Assembly (NCBI GenBank): GCA_023422955.1 | Contig: JAFAGG010000110.1 | Location: forward strand, 1 to 10,983 | DNA from: Pseudomonadota bacterium | Lineage (GTDB): Bacteria > Pseudomonadota > Gammaproteobacteria > Burkholderiales > Burkholderiaceae_D | DNA: 10,983 bases | Direction of reading: 5' to 3' | Shown: piece by piece, positions 1-4,966 of the stretch | How the letters are laid out: every line of letters starts with the position of its first letter | Position numbering within the stretch: the stretch's first letter is position 1 | The notes under the pieces: generated by a model | Told to the model about the DNA's origin: nothing | The model's input: the letters and a program-made list of their open reading frames with translations, nothing else | The model's database searches: none | Program-made: the position numbers and the translations under genes

Positions 1-2
1 AC

Positions 3-78
3 GCGGGAATAGCTCAGTTGGTAGAGCGCAACCTTGCCAAGGTTGAGGTCGAGAGTTCGAGACTCTTTTCCCGCTCCA
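3..78 (+). tRNA. tRNA-Gly (anticodon GCC)
   Basis: A complete cloverleaf can be folded by eye. The acceptor stem GCGGGAA pairs with TTCCCGC, followed by discriminator T75 and an encoded CCA at 76-78. The D-arm is GCTC/GAGC. The anticodon arm CAACC-TTGCCAA-GGTTG places GCC at 36-38. The T-arm GAGAG-TTCGAGA-CTCTT carries the TTCGA core. It is the first of a Gly-Cys pair; the same order (glyW-cysT) is known from E. coli and many proteobacteria. Its promoter lies left of the window. Confidence 0.97.
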
Positions 79-86
79 GATTCCTG

Positions 87-115
87 AAGGGAAGCTCACG
101 AAGCTTCCCTTTTTT
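87..115 (+). terminator. Intrinsic terminator after tRNA-Gly
   Basis: A perfect 10-bp stem AAGGGAAGCT (87-96) / AGCTTCCCTT (102-111) with a 5-nt loop runs into a T tract at 110-115. It begins 8 nt after the encoded CCA. It should end the tRNA-Gly transcript and so implies a separate promoter for tRNA-Cys. Confidence 0.88.
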
Positions 116-186
116 CTTCTGCAGGAAGTACGCTGGAGATCGGTAAGCAACAGCCTGCACTGTCTGCGCAATTCCGATTTAGCAGT

Positions 187-192
187 TACAAT
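187..192 (+). promoter_or_regulatory. Candidate -10 box for tRNA-Cys
   Basis: TACAAT matches the sigma-70 -10 consensus at 5 of 6 positions. It would start transcription near 199, a few bases before the mature tRNA 5' end at 203. The -35 is poor (TGCGCA at 165-170 with a 16-bp spacer). The terminator between the two tRNA genes makes an independent promoter necessary, which supports the call. Confidence 0.5.
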
Positions 193-202
193 ACGCACCT
201 CT

Positions 203-276
203 GGCGGGGTAGCAAAGTGGTTATGCAGCGGCCTGCAAAGCCGTATACGCCGGTTCGATTCCGGCCTCCGCCTCCA
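203..276 (+). tRNA. tRNA-Cys (anticodon GCA)
   Basis: The acceptor stem GGCGGGG pairs with CTCCGCC (one G-U), followed by T273 and an encoded CCA at 274-276. The anticodon arm GCGGC-CTGCAAA-GCCGT puts GCA at 235-237. The T-arm GCCGG-TTCGATT-CCGGC is perfect. The short D-arm (GCA/TGC) is usual for tRNA-Cys. In E. coli a tRNA-Leu follows (leuZ); none is present here. The last 11 bases of this gene recur at 351-361. Confidence 0.97.
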
Positions 277-285
277 GAATTCATG

Positions 286-310
286 CGGCTTCCCAAACGG
301 AAGCCGTTTC
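286..310 (+). terminator. Probable terminator after tRNA-Cys
   Basis: An 8-bp perfect stem CGGCTTCC (286-293) / GGAAGCCG (299-306) has loop CAAAC and is followed by a broken T run (TTTCTATTT). It starts 10 nt after the tRNA 3' end. The stem shares the GCTTCC/GGAAGC core with the terminator after tRNA-Gly. The U tract is weaker than that of the first terminator. Confidence 0.65.
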
Positions 311-319
311 TATTTCCGC

Positions 320-349
320 GAAATGGCTAACAAATTCTTTAGCCATTTC
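320..349. repeat. 11-bp perfect inverted repeat
   Basis: GAAATGGCTAA (320-330) and TTAGCCATTTC (339-349) are exact reverse complements with an 8-nt AT-rich loop. No T tract follows on either strand, so it does not look like an ordinary intrinsic terminator. It lies directly before the 11-bp copy of the tRNA-Cys 3' end. It could be an RNA stem-loop, a protein-binding palindrome, or the trace of a mobile element. Confidence 0.6.
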
Positions 350-350
350 T

Positions 351-361
351 CTCCGCCTCCA
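351..361. repeat. Direct repeat of the tRNA-Cys 3' end
   Basis: CTCCGCCTCCA at 351-361 is identical to 266-276, which is the 3' acceptor strand, discriminator and CCA of the upstream tRNA-Cys. Duplicated tRNA 3' ends are the usual mark left by tyrosine-integrase elements. The copy is short and CT-rich, and no integrase is in the window, so an att origin is only a possibility. Confidence 0.4.
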
Positions 362-684
362 TTCCTTCCGACTTCTTTCCGATCCGTGCTGCCCAGCCCT
401 AGGCTGCTTGGCGTTATCGGCAAGTTTTTTATCTTCGCTTCCCAACTGTTTTTTCTCGGCCTTCAATCTTTCTTGTTCCTGTAGATCGAGTTGAGTCAGC
501 CGTGCCGTCGTGTTCGACTGTCTCGATGGACAGAGGCTCTTTTTTTCATCCGTCTTGCAAAAGAGTGCTTCCTGTGAAGGGTGGCGGTATCTGTTTTCGT
601 ATAGGGGAAATAATTTGCCTGGGATGCGAATAGGAGAGTGTGGCGTGGATTTGCGCGCGCAGGCGTTTGCGGAATGTAAAAAGC

Positions 685-713
685 TTGAAGGGGGGTAGGG
701 GCGCTGGTAACAT
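685..713 (+). promoter_or_regulatory. Candidate sigma-70 promoter of the APE-type operon
   Basis: The -35 box TTGAAG (685-690) and -10 box TAACAT (708-713) are separated by exactly 17 bp. Each matches consensus at 4 of 6 positions. TGG at 705-707 adds an extended -10 (TGn). Transcription would start near 720 and leave a leader of about 76 nt before the ACP start codon. It is the best-matching site I found between the tRNAs and the operon. A weaker alternative is TCGTCA (752-757), 16 bp, TAGTAT (774-779). Confidence 0.55.
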
Positions 714-720
714 ACCCCCC
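690..720. promoter_or_regulatory. GGGGGGTA/TACCCCCC inverted repeat over the promoter
   Basis: The half-sites GGGGGGTA (690-697) and TACCCCCC (713-720) are perfect reverse complements separated by 15 nt. One half begins at the last base of the proposed -35. The other begins at the last base of the -10 and runs to the expected start of transcription. This placement fits an operator for a dimeric regulator. If transcription starts further upstream, it could instead form an RNA hairpin. Confidence 0.45.
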
Positions 721-795
721 AAATTTATCAAGAAGACTTGGACGTGGCGAATCGTCAAGAGTCAAATTCCCGCTAGTATTTTAGAAACGATAATC

Positions 796-1080
796 ATGGA
801 TAATTTCAGGCCTGCGGCAGACGACTCGGCGCTTCAGCGCGAAGTTGCAGCACTCATCGTGCAAGCCCTCAATCTCGATGTAAAGGCCGAGGAAATCGAA
901 GCGGATGCGCCGCTGTACGGCGATGGCCTGGGACTGGATTCCATCGACATCCTGGAGATTGCTCTGGTCGTGTCCAAGCGCTACGGTCTGCAATTGCGGG
1001 CGGAGAGCGAGGACAATCATCGTATTTTCAGTTCTCTGCGCAGCCTTACCGACTACATCAGCGCCCACAAAAAAAACTGA
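796..1080 (+). CDS. Acyl carrier protein of APE-type cluster (ApeE-like)
   Basis: This is a 94-residue stand-alone acyl carrier protein. The phosphopantetheine site is Ser49 in GLGLDSIDILEIAL, the conserved DS(I/L)D helix-2 motif. The N-terminal helix carries ALIVQALNLDV and the C-terminal helix carries FSSLRSLTDYI, both typical of the ACPs in aryl polyene clusters that carry the aryl starter or growing chain in the cytoplasm. The ATG at 796 is chosen because it gives the normal ACP length. The frame stays open back to 640, but that extension is basic and unlike an ACP. The Shine-Dalgarno is weak. The gene ends in an A8 run just before its TGA. The membrane-protein gene begins 7 nt later. APE clusters usually encode two ACPs; only this one is in the window. 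The ApeE rather than ApeF assignment rests on overall resemblance and is moderately sure. Confidence 0.93.
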   Translation: MDNFRPAADDSALQREVAALIVQALNLDVKAEEIEADAPLYGDGLGLDSIDILEIALVVSKRYGLQLRAESEDNHRIFSSLRSLTDYISAHKKN

Positions 1081-1087
1081 GGCTATA

Positions 1088-1714
1088 GTGCTTCGCCTGG
1101 CTTATCTGGTGCTGGTGGGTTTGTTTGTGGTGGGCTATGCCTTGCTCGCGCATTACACCAATGTGGCCGGCACCGAAACCCTGGGTACGATAGTGGCGCT
1201 GGCCCCCATTCTGGTTGCAGCCGTATCGTTAACCTGGCAATTGCGCCGTCATAAAGTGATTCCCATTTTGTTCGTGCTGGCTTGCCTCGCACTGGCGATA
1301 GCCTGGGGGCGAATAGAAAAGCATTACAGCCTGATTTACTGGCTCGAGCACGCGGGTACGGAATTATTCCTCTGCTTTATCTTCGGGCGCACCCTGCTTG
1401 AAGGGCGCGAGCCCATGGTGACTTTTTTCGCACGCATGATACACGGCCCGCTGTCGCCGGAGTTGCAGGCGTATACGCGCGCGGTGACCAAGGCATGGGT
1501 AGCGTTCTTTGCCGTCATGGCAGCCCTGTCGACGCTGCTGTTCCTGCTGGTTTCGGTGGAAGTATGGTCGATGTTCGCCAATTTCTTTACAGCGCCGCTG
1601 ATTGCGCTGATGTTCCTGGGAGAGTATCTGGTTCGCCGGCGTTTGCATCCGAAAATGGAACATGCGCCTATTCTCGAAGGGGTGAAAGCGTACTGGAAAC
1701 ACCCGGCACCGTAA
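1088..1714 (+). CDS. COG4648-type integral membrane protein of APE clusters
   Basis: This 208-residue polytopic membrane protein has no enzymatic motif I can name. Hydrophobic segments lie at about residues 2-22, 32-50, 57-73, 83-104, 136-156 and 160-182, giving roughly six helices. The conserved-looking stretch YWLEHAGTELFLCFIFGRTL is in the fourth. A conserved membrane protein (COG4648) occurs next to the ACP and AMP-ligase genes in many APE clusters. Its role is not established, but the context suggests a membrane partner of the synthase or of transfer to lipid. The GTG at 1088 is chosen because TGAGG (1078-1082) sits 5 nt upstream and overlaps the ACP stop. The same frame is open upstream only as a shadow of the ACP gene. 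Confidence 0.85.
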   Translation: MLRLAYLVLVGLFVVGYALLAHYTNVAGTETLGTIVALAPILVAAVSLTWQLRRHKVIPILFVLACLALAIAWGRIEKHYSLIYWLEHAGTELFLCFIFGRTLLEGREPMVTFFARMIHGPLSPELQAYTRAVTKAWVAFFAVMAALSTLLFLLVSVEVWSMFANFFTAPLIALMFLGEYLVRRRLHPKMEHAPILEGVKAYWKHPAP

Positions 1715-1742
1715 CGCTGAACCCGGCCAGGCAAACAAAAGA

Positions 1743-3119
1743 ATGGGCATGACCACCTTCCCCCTGATTACACACACCCATGCCGGCAGCATCCTTGCCT
1801 GGCGTGACGGGCGGCCGATAAGCGCAGCCGCCTTTCTTGCGGATGTGCGGCAGGTGAGCGCGATGCTGCCGTCCGGATCTCATCTGCTGAATGCCTGCGC
1901 CGATCGATATCGTTTCATGGTCGGACTGGCGGCCTCGGTGCTGACAAACAAGATCAGCTTGTTGCCTCCCACGCAAACTCCGGAAATGATCGCGCAGATG
2001 CAGCGATTTGCACCGGATGCCTTCTGTCTCACGGACTCCGAGTATTGCACCGTCGCCTTGCCACAGGTTCGCTTTCCGGGCTTATGTTCCGAAACGGCGG
2101 CTTTGCCCGCGGACGCGGAAAATTTTGCAGTGCCTTTTGCAGTGCCGGCCATCGATGCGGCACAAATTCTCGCTTATGTCTTTACTTCGGGTTCGACCGG
2201 GCAACCGCGTCCTCACATAAAAACCTGGGGTGCGGTGGTGCAAAGCGTGCGCGCGGAAGCGCAGCGATGGGGCATAGCTAACGAGCACAGCCACGCCGTG
2301 ATCGGCACGGTTCCGCCGCAGCACATGTACGGACTCGAATCCACGGTGGTGATCGTGATGCAGAGTACGAATACCATGGTGACCGGCCAGCATTTTTATC
2401 CTGCCGATATCTGCAGTGCGCTGGAAAAAGTGCCTGCACCCCGCATACTGGTTTCCACGCCGATTCATCTGCGCTTTTTGCTGGAAGGCGCCGACGCTAT
2501 TCCTGCAGTAAACCTGCTGGTCTCCGCTACCGCGCCGCTATCGCTTGCGCTCGCGACGGAAGTGGAGAGCAAGTTCGACGCGCCGCTGGTGGAGATATAC
2601 GGTTGCACCGAGACCGGGCAAATTGCCTCGCGCCGCCTGACGGAAGGCGAAGAGTGGCACTTGTTCCCGGATATCCGCTTCCGGCAGGAGAACGATATAA
2701 CGCTGGCGAGCGGCGGGCATATCGATCAGGCTACCGAGATGGGAGATGTGATCGAGATGGTGGGCGACCAGCGTTTTCGCCTGCATGGACGCAAGGCGGA
2801 CCTCGTGAATATCGCCGGCAAGCGGAATTCTCTGGCTTACCTGAACCTGCAACTGACTGCCATAGACGGAGTGATGGACGGCGCTTTCTTTGCGGCGGAT
2901 GAAGCCGGCTCGGACGAACTGGTCAGGCTGGCGGCCTTCGTGGTGGCGCCGGGCTTGAGTCCGGCGGATCTGATGGCGGCATTGCGCCAGCGTATCGATG
3001 CGGTATTCCTGCCGCGCCCGCTGATGTTCGTCGATGCCTTGCCGCGCAACTCGACCGGCAAGCTGCCGCGCGCAGCACTGCAAGCCTTGTTGCAGCAGAC
3101 CGCGGACCGGACGGCATGA
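1743..3119 (+). CDS. Acyl-AMP ligase activating the aryl starter (ApeH-like)
   Basis: This is a 458-residue ANL-superfamily adenylating enzyme. The phosphate-binding loop is TSGSTGQPRPHIK (148-160). The A5-type motif EIYGCTETG is at 284-292. The A7/A8 hinge region LHGRKADLVNIAGKR is at 347-361. The C-terminal A10 lysine is K440 in NSTGK. All key motifs are intact. It is shorter than typical acyl-CoA synthetases, as expected for the compact ligases of APE and xanthomonadin clusters. In APE systems this enzyme activates an aromatic acid such as 4-hydroxybenzoate or a cinnamate and loads it onto the ACP; the substrate here cannot be read from sequence. ATGs at 1743 and 1749 are both possible starts, and neither has a strong Shine-Dalgarno. 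The stop overlaps the next start by 4 nt (ATGA). Confidence 0.9.
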   Translation: MGMTTFPLITHTHAGSILAWRDGRPISAAAFLADVRQVSAMLPSGSHLLNACADRYRFMVGLAASVLTNKISLLPPTQTPEMIAQMQRFAPDAFCLTDSEYCTVALPQVRFPGLCSETAALPADAENFAVPFAVPAIDAAQILAYVFTSGSTGQPRPHIKTWGAVVQSVRAEAQRWGIANEHSHAVIGTVPPQHMYGLESTVVIVMQSTNTMVTGQHFYPADICSALEKVPAPRILVSTPIHLRFLLEGADAIPAVNLLVSATAPLSLALATEVESKFDAPLVEIYGCTETGQIASRRLTEGEEWHLFPDIRFRQENDITLASGGHIDQATEMGDVIEMVGDQRFRLHGRKADLVNIAGKRNSLAYLNLQLTAIDGVMDGAFFAADEAGSDELVRLAAFVVAPGLSPADLMAALRQRIDAVFLPRPLMFVDALPRNSTGKLPRAALQALLQQTADRTA

Positions 3120-3151
3120 AGGACGTGATGAAAGACGCGATGAAAGACGAT
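3116..3151 (+). repeat. Three 12-bp tandem units, each opening with ATG
   Basis: The units ATGAAGGACGTG, ATGAAAGACGCG and ATGAAAGACGAT follow one another exactly, and a fourth in-frame ATG comes at 3152. They encode MKDV-MKDA-MKDD at the N terminus of the dehydratase, ahead of the hot-dog fold. Unit-number change would keep the frame and alter only the leader. Confidence 0.85.
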
Positions 3152-3454
3152 ATGACGCAAGCAGGTTTTATCTTGCCTATCGCCGCAGATCATCCCGCCT
3201 TTGCCGGACATTTCCCCGGCATGCCGATTGTGCCGGGCGTGGTGCTGCTGGATGAAGTGCTGCATTTTTTCGAGCAGGAACTCGGCTTGCGTACCGCTCA
3301 AATAAGTCAGGCCAAATTCCTGAGCCCGGTGCGCCCGGGTGAAAAGGTGGAGTTGCGGTATGAAGCGGGTAATGAGGAAAGCCTTCGTTTTCGCCTGAGC
3401 AGCGCGGACAGGCAGATCGCGACCGGCGTGGTGCGCGTGAAGGCGAACCCGTGA
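3116..3454 (+). CDS. Hot-dog 3-hydroxyacyl-ACP dehydratase-like protein (ApeI-like)
   Basis: This 112-residue single hot-dog domain is related to FabA/FabZ. GHFPGMPIVPGVVLLDE (31-47) matches the FabZ signature, with the catalytic His at H32 and an acidic pair D46/E47 at the position of the second catalytic residue. The rest of the fold follows, with RPGEKVELRYE typical of the family. In APE pathways such dehydratases act on the ACP-bound beta-hydroxy intermediate to make the trans double bond. A second one (ApeP) is expected downstream of the window. The annotated start overlaps the ligase stop (ATGA). Four in-frame ATGs stand every 12 nt (3116, 3128, 3140, 3152), so the true start is open. 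AAGGA at 3119-3123 would favour 3128. Confidence 0.85.
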   Translation: MKDVMKDAMKDDMTQAGFILPIAADHPAFAGHFPGMPIVPGVVLLDEVLHFFEQELGLRTAQISQAKFLSPVRPGEKVELRYEAGNEESLRFRLSSADRQIATGVVRVKANP

Positions 3455-3461
3455 GGTCGGC

Positions 3462-4382
3462 ATGACGGAGGCATCATCGGCGAACTGGGCGCAACGACCG
3501 GAACGCGGCAGCGCCTTGCTGCTGCGCCTGATGACGCGCCTGTCGCTGTGGTTCGGGCGCAAGCCTGCGCGTGTACTGCTGCATCCCATCGTCCTGTATT
3601 TTCTGCTGTGTTCTCCGGCCGCCCGCCGCAGTTCGCGCGCCTACCTGGCGCGAGCGCTCGACCGCCCGCCGCGCTGGCTGGACTTGTACCGGCATTTCCA
3701 TAGTTTTTCCGCCGCCTTGCTGGACCGTATCTATCTGCTGAATCAGCGCTTCGATTTGTTCGAGTTCGAAGTGGAAGGCGAAGACATCATCCGCGGCGCC
3801 ATCGCCGAAGGGCAGGGCGTATTCCTGATCGGCGCGCACATCGGCAGCTTCGAAGCCCTGCGCGCGCTGGGCCGCAAGGAGTCGGGGCTGGATGTGGCGA
3901 TGGCCATGTTCGAAGAGAATGCGGGCAAGATCATGGCCACGCTCACGGCGATCAATCCCGCGCTGAAGCAGGATGTGATTCCGCTGGGCCGCATCGATTC
4001 CATGCTGCAGCTCAGCGAGCGGCTCGACAGCGGCACGATGGTCGGCATGCTGGCGGACCGCACGCTGGGAGAAGAAAACCTGCAGCCAGTGAGCCTGCTC
4101 AATGACACCGCCTACCTGCCGACCGGCGCTTTTCGCATGGCGGCGCTGCTGCGCCGGCGCGTGGTTTTCATGGCGGGTCTTTACCTGGGCAGAAATCGTT
4201 ACCGCCTGGTGTTTCAGCCGCTGGCCGATTTTTCGGCAGTGGCTTCCGGTCAGCGGCAACAAGCCTTGCAGGATGCTCTTGCGCGTTACGCCGCATTGAT
4301 GGAAGCATGCTGCCGTGACGCTCCCTACAATTGGTTCAACTTCTTCGATTTCTGGCAGGCGCCGGAAAGGAGCAAGCCGTGA
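3462..4382 (+). CDS. LpxL/HtrB-family lipid acyltransferase
   Basis: This 306-residue protein belongs to the bacterial lipid A biosynthesis acyltransferase family. The catalytic HX4E motif is HIGSFE (H126, E131), preceded by GVFLIGA. MLADRTLG at 196-203 corresponds to the conserved DR motif of LpxL/LpxM. The C-terminal PYNWFNFFDFW (288-298) is typical of the family. A hydrophobic stretch around 38-52 should hold it to the inner membrane. In APE clusters this class is thought to transfer an acyl or polyene chain to the lipid part of the final product; the acceptor is unknown here. The ATG at 3462 follows GTGAGG (3452-3457). The gene starts 7 nt after the dehydratase and its stop overlaps the next start as GTGA. 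Confidence 0.9.
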   Translation: MTEASSANWAQRPERGSALLLRLMTRLSLWFGRKPARVLLHPIVLYFLLCSPAARRSSRAYLARALDRPPRWLDLYRHFHSFSAALLDRIYLLNQRFDLFEFEVEGEDIIRGAIAEGQGVFLIGAHIGSFEALRALGRKESGLDVAMAMFEENAGKIMATLTAINPALKQDVIPLGRIDSMLQLSERLDSGTMVGMLADRTLGEENLQPVSLLNDTAYLPTGAFRMAALLRRRVVFMAGLYLGRNRYRLVFQPLADFSAVASGQRQQALQDALARYAALMEACCRDAPYNWFNFFDFWQAPERSKP

Positions 4383-4966
4383 TAATCAAAAAAGGCATGT
4401 GGCGCTATGCCGCATTTTTTTGCCTGGCCTGGCAAATGACGATGGCGAATGCCGCCGGCTGGACTGTCGATGCGCTGATGGCGGAGCTGGCGCAGACCAA
4501 GCCGGGCCGTGCCCGCTTCGTTGAAAAGAAAACACTGATGATGCTGGAAGAGCCGGTCGTGTCGTCGGGCGAACTGCTGTATAGCCCACCTGACAGGCTG
4601 GAGCGCAAGACGCTGAAGCCGCGCGAAGAATCCATGATCGTCGAAGGCGGTGTGGCGACCATCGTGCGCGGCAAGCGTACGCACGCCATGCAATTGCAGC
4701 AGTACCCGGAACTGGCCGGCGTGATCAACAGCATACGCGGCACCTTGTCCGGCAACCGGCCACTGCTGGAGCAATCCTTCGCTCTGAAGCTGGACGGTTC
4801 GCGTCCCTCCTGGCGCCTGCAATTGAAGCCGACCGACGCCGGGCTGGCGCGCATCATACGCGTGATCCGCATTGAAGGCGCCTACGGCCGGGTGCGCAGC
4901 ATAGAGCTGGAGCAGATGGATGGCGACAGCTCGGTGATGACGATTGCCCCGCTGTCTGAAAAATGA
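4379..4966 (+). CDS. LolA-like periplasmic outer-membrane lipoprotein carrier
   Basis: This 195-residue exported protein has a LolA-like layout. The N terminus has basic residues, a short hydrophobic core (YAAFFCLAW) and a likely signal peptidase site after ANA (residue 25). The mature part starts with an amphipathic helix (LMAELAQTKPGRARFVEKKT). It continues with beta-rich segments such as GELLYSPPDRLERKT, a feature of LolA-family carriers. In APE and related clusters a LolA-like protein is encoded beside an MMPL exporter and probably ferries the lipid product across the periplasm. GTG at 4379 is chosen because AAAGGAG (4366-4372) lies 6 nt upstream and the start overlaps the acyltransferase stop. 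ATG 4397 is too far from that site. The TGA overlaps the exporter ATG at 4963. Confidence 0.87.
   Translation: MIIKKGMWRYAAFFCLAWQMTMANAAGWTVDALMAELAQTKPGRARFVEKKTLMMLEEPVVSSGELLYSPPDRLERKTLKPREESMIVEGGVATIVRGKRTHAMQLQQYPELAGVINSIRGTLSGNRPLLEQSFALKLDGSRPSWRLQLKPTDAGLARIIRVIRIEGAYGRVRSIELEQMDGDSSVMTIAPLSEK

Larger units (their letters stand above)
277..795. other. Gene-poor gap between tRNAs and biosynthetic operon
   Basis: I see no convincing gene in these 519 bases. They hold the tRNA-Cys terminator, an 11-bp inverted repeat, a copy of the tRNA-Cys 3' end, and two T6 tracts (425-430 and 449-454), the first preceded by a weak imperfect hairpin. The operon promoter and its overlapping palindrome lie near the right end. 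The middle (about 360-620) looks less coding-like and more T-rich than the operon. It may be a degraded remnant, but nothing in it is recognisable. Confidence 0.6.

Noticed and set aside
394..430. Hairpins CAGCC/GGCTG and CTTG..CAAG followed by T6
   Set aside because: The stems are short or mismatched and no gene ends nearby, so I do not call a terminator.
281..466. Minus-strand frame of 61 codons rich in Lys, Glu and Arg
   Set aside because: It would start with TTG, its 3' end runs through the tRNA-Cys terminator hairpin, and I recognise no family. The open frame continues upstream without a normal start, so it is at best a degraded remnant.
510..698. Small + strand frame of 62 codons before the operon
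   Set aside because: Low-complexity composition, no ribosome site at its start, no recognisable domain, and it ends in the proposed promoter.
640..795. N-terminal extension of the ACP from GTG 640
   Set aside because: The extra 52 residues are basic and unlike any ACP, and they would include the promoter and palindrome. ATG 796 gives the normal ACP length.
277..795. A third tRNA (tRNA-Leu) expected after Gly-Cys
   Set aside because: No cloverleaf, T-loop TTCGA core with paired arms, or CCA-ended acceptor could be found in the gap.
905..1087. Upstream part of the membrane-protein frame within the ACP gene
   Set aside because: It is the shifted reading of the ACP coding sequence. GTG 1088 with TGAGG upstream starts at the first hydrophobic helix.
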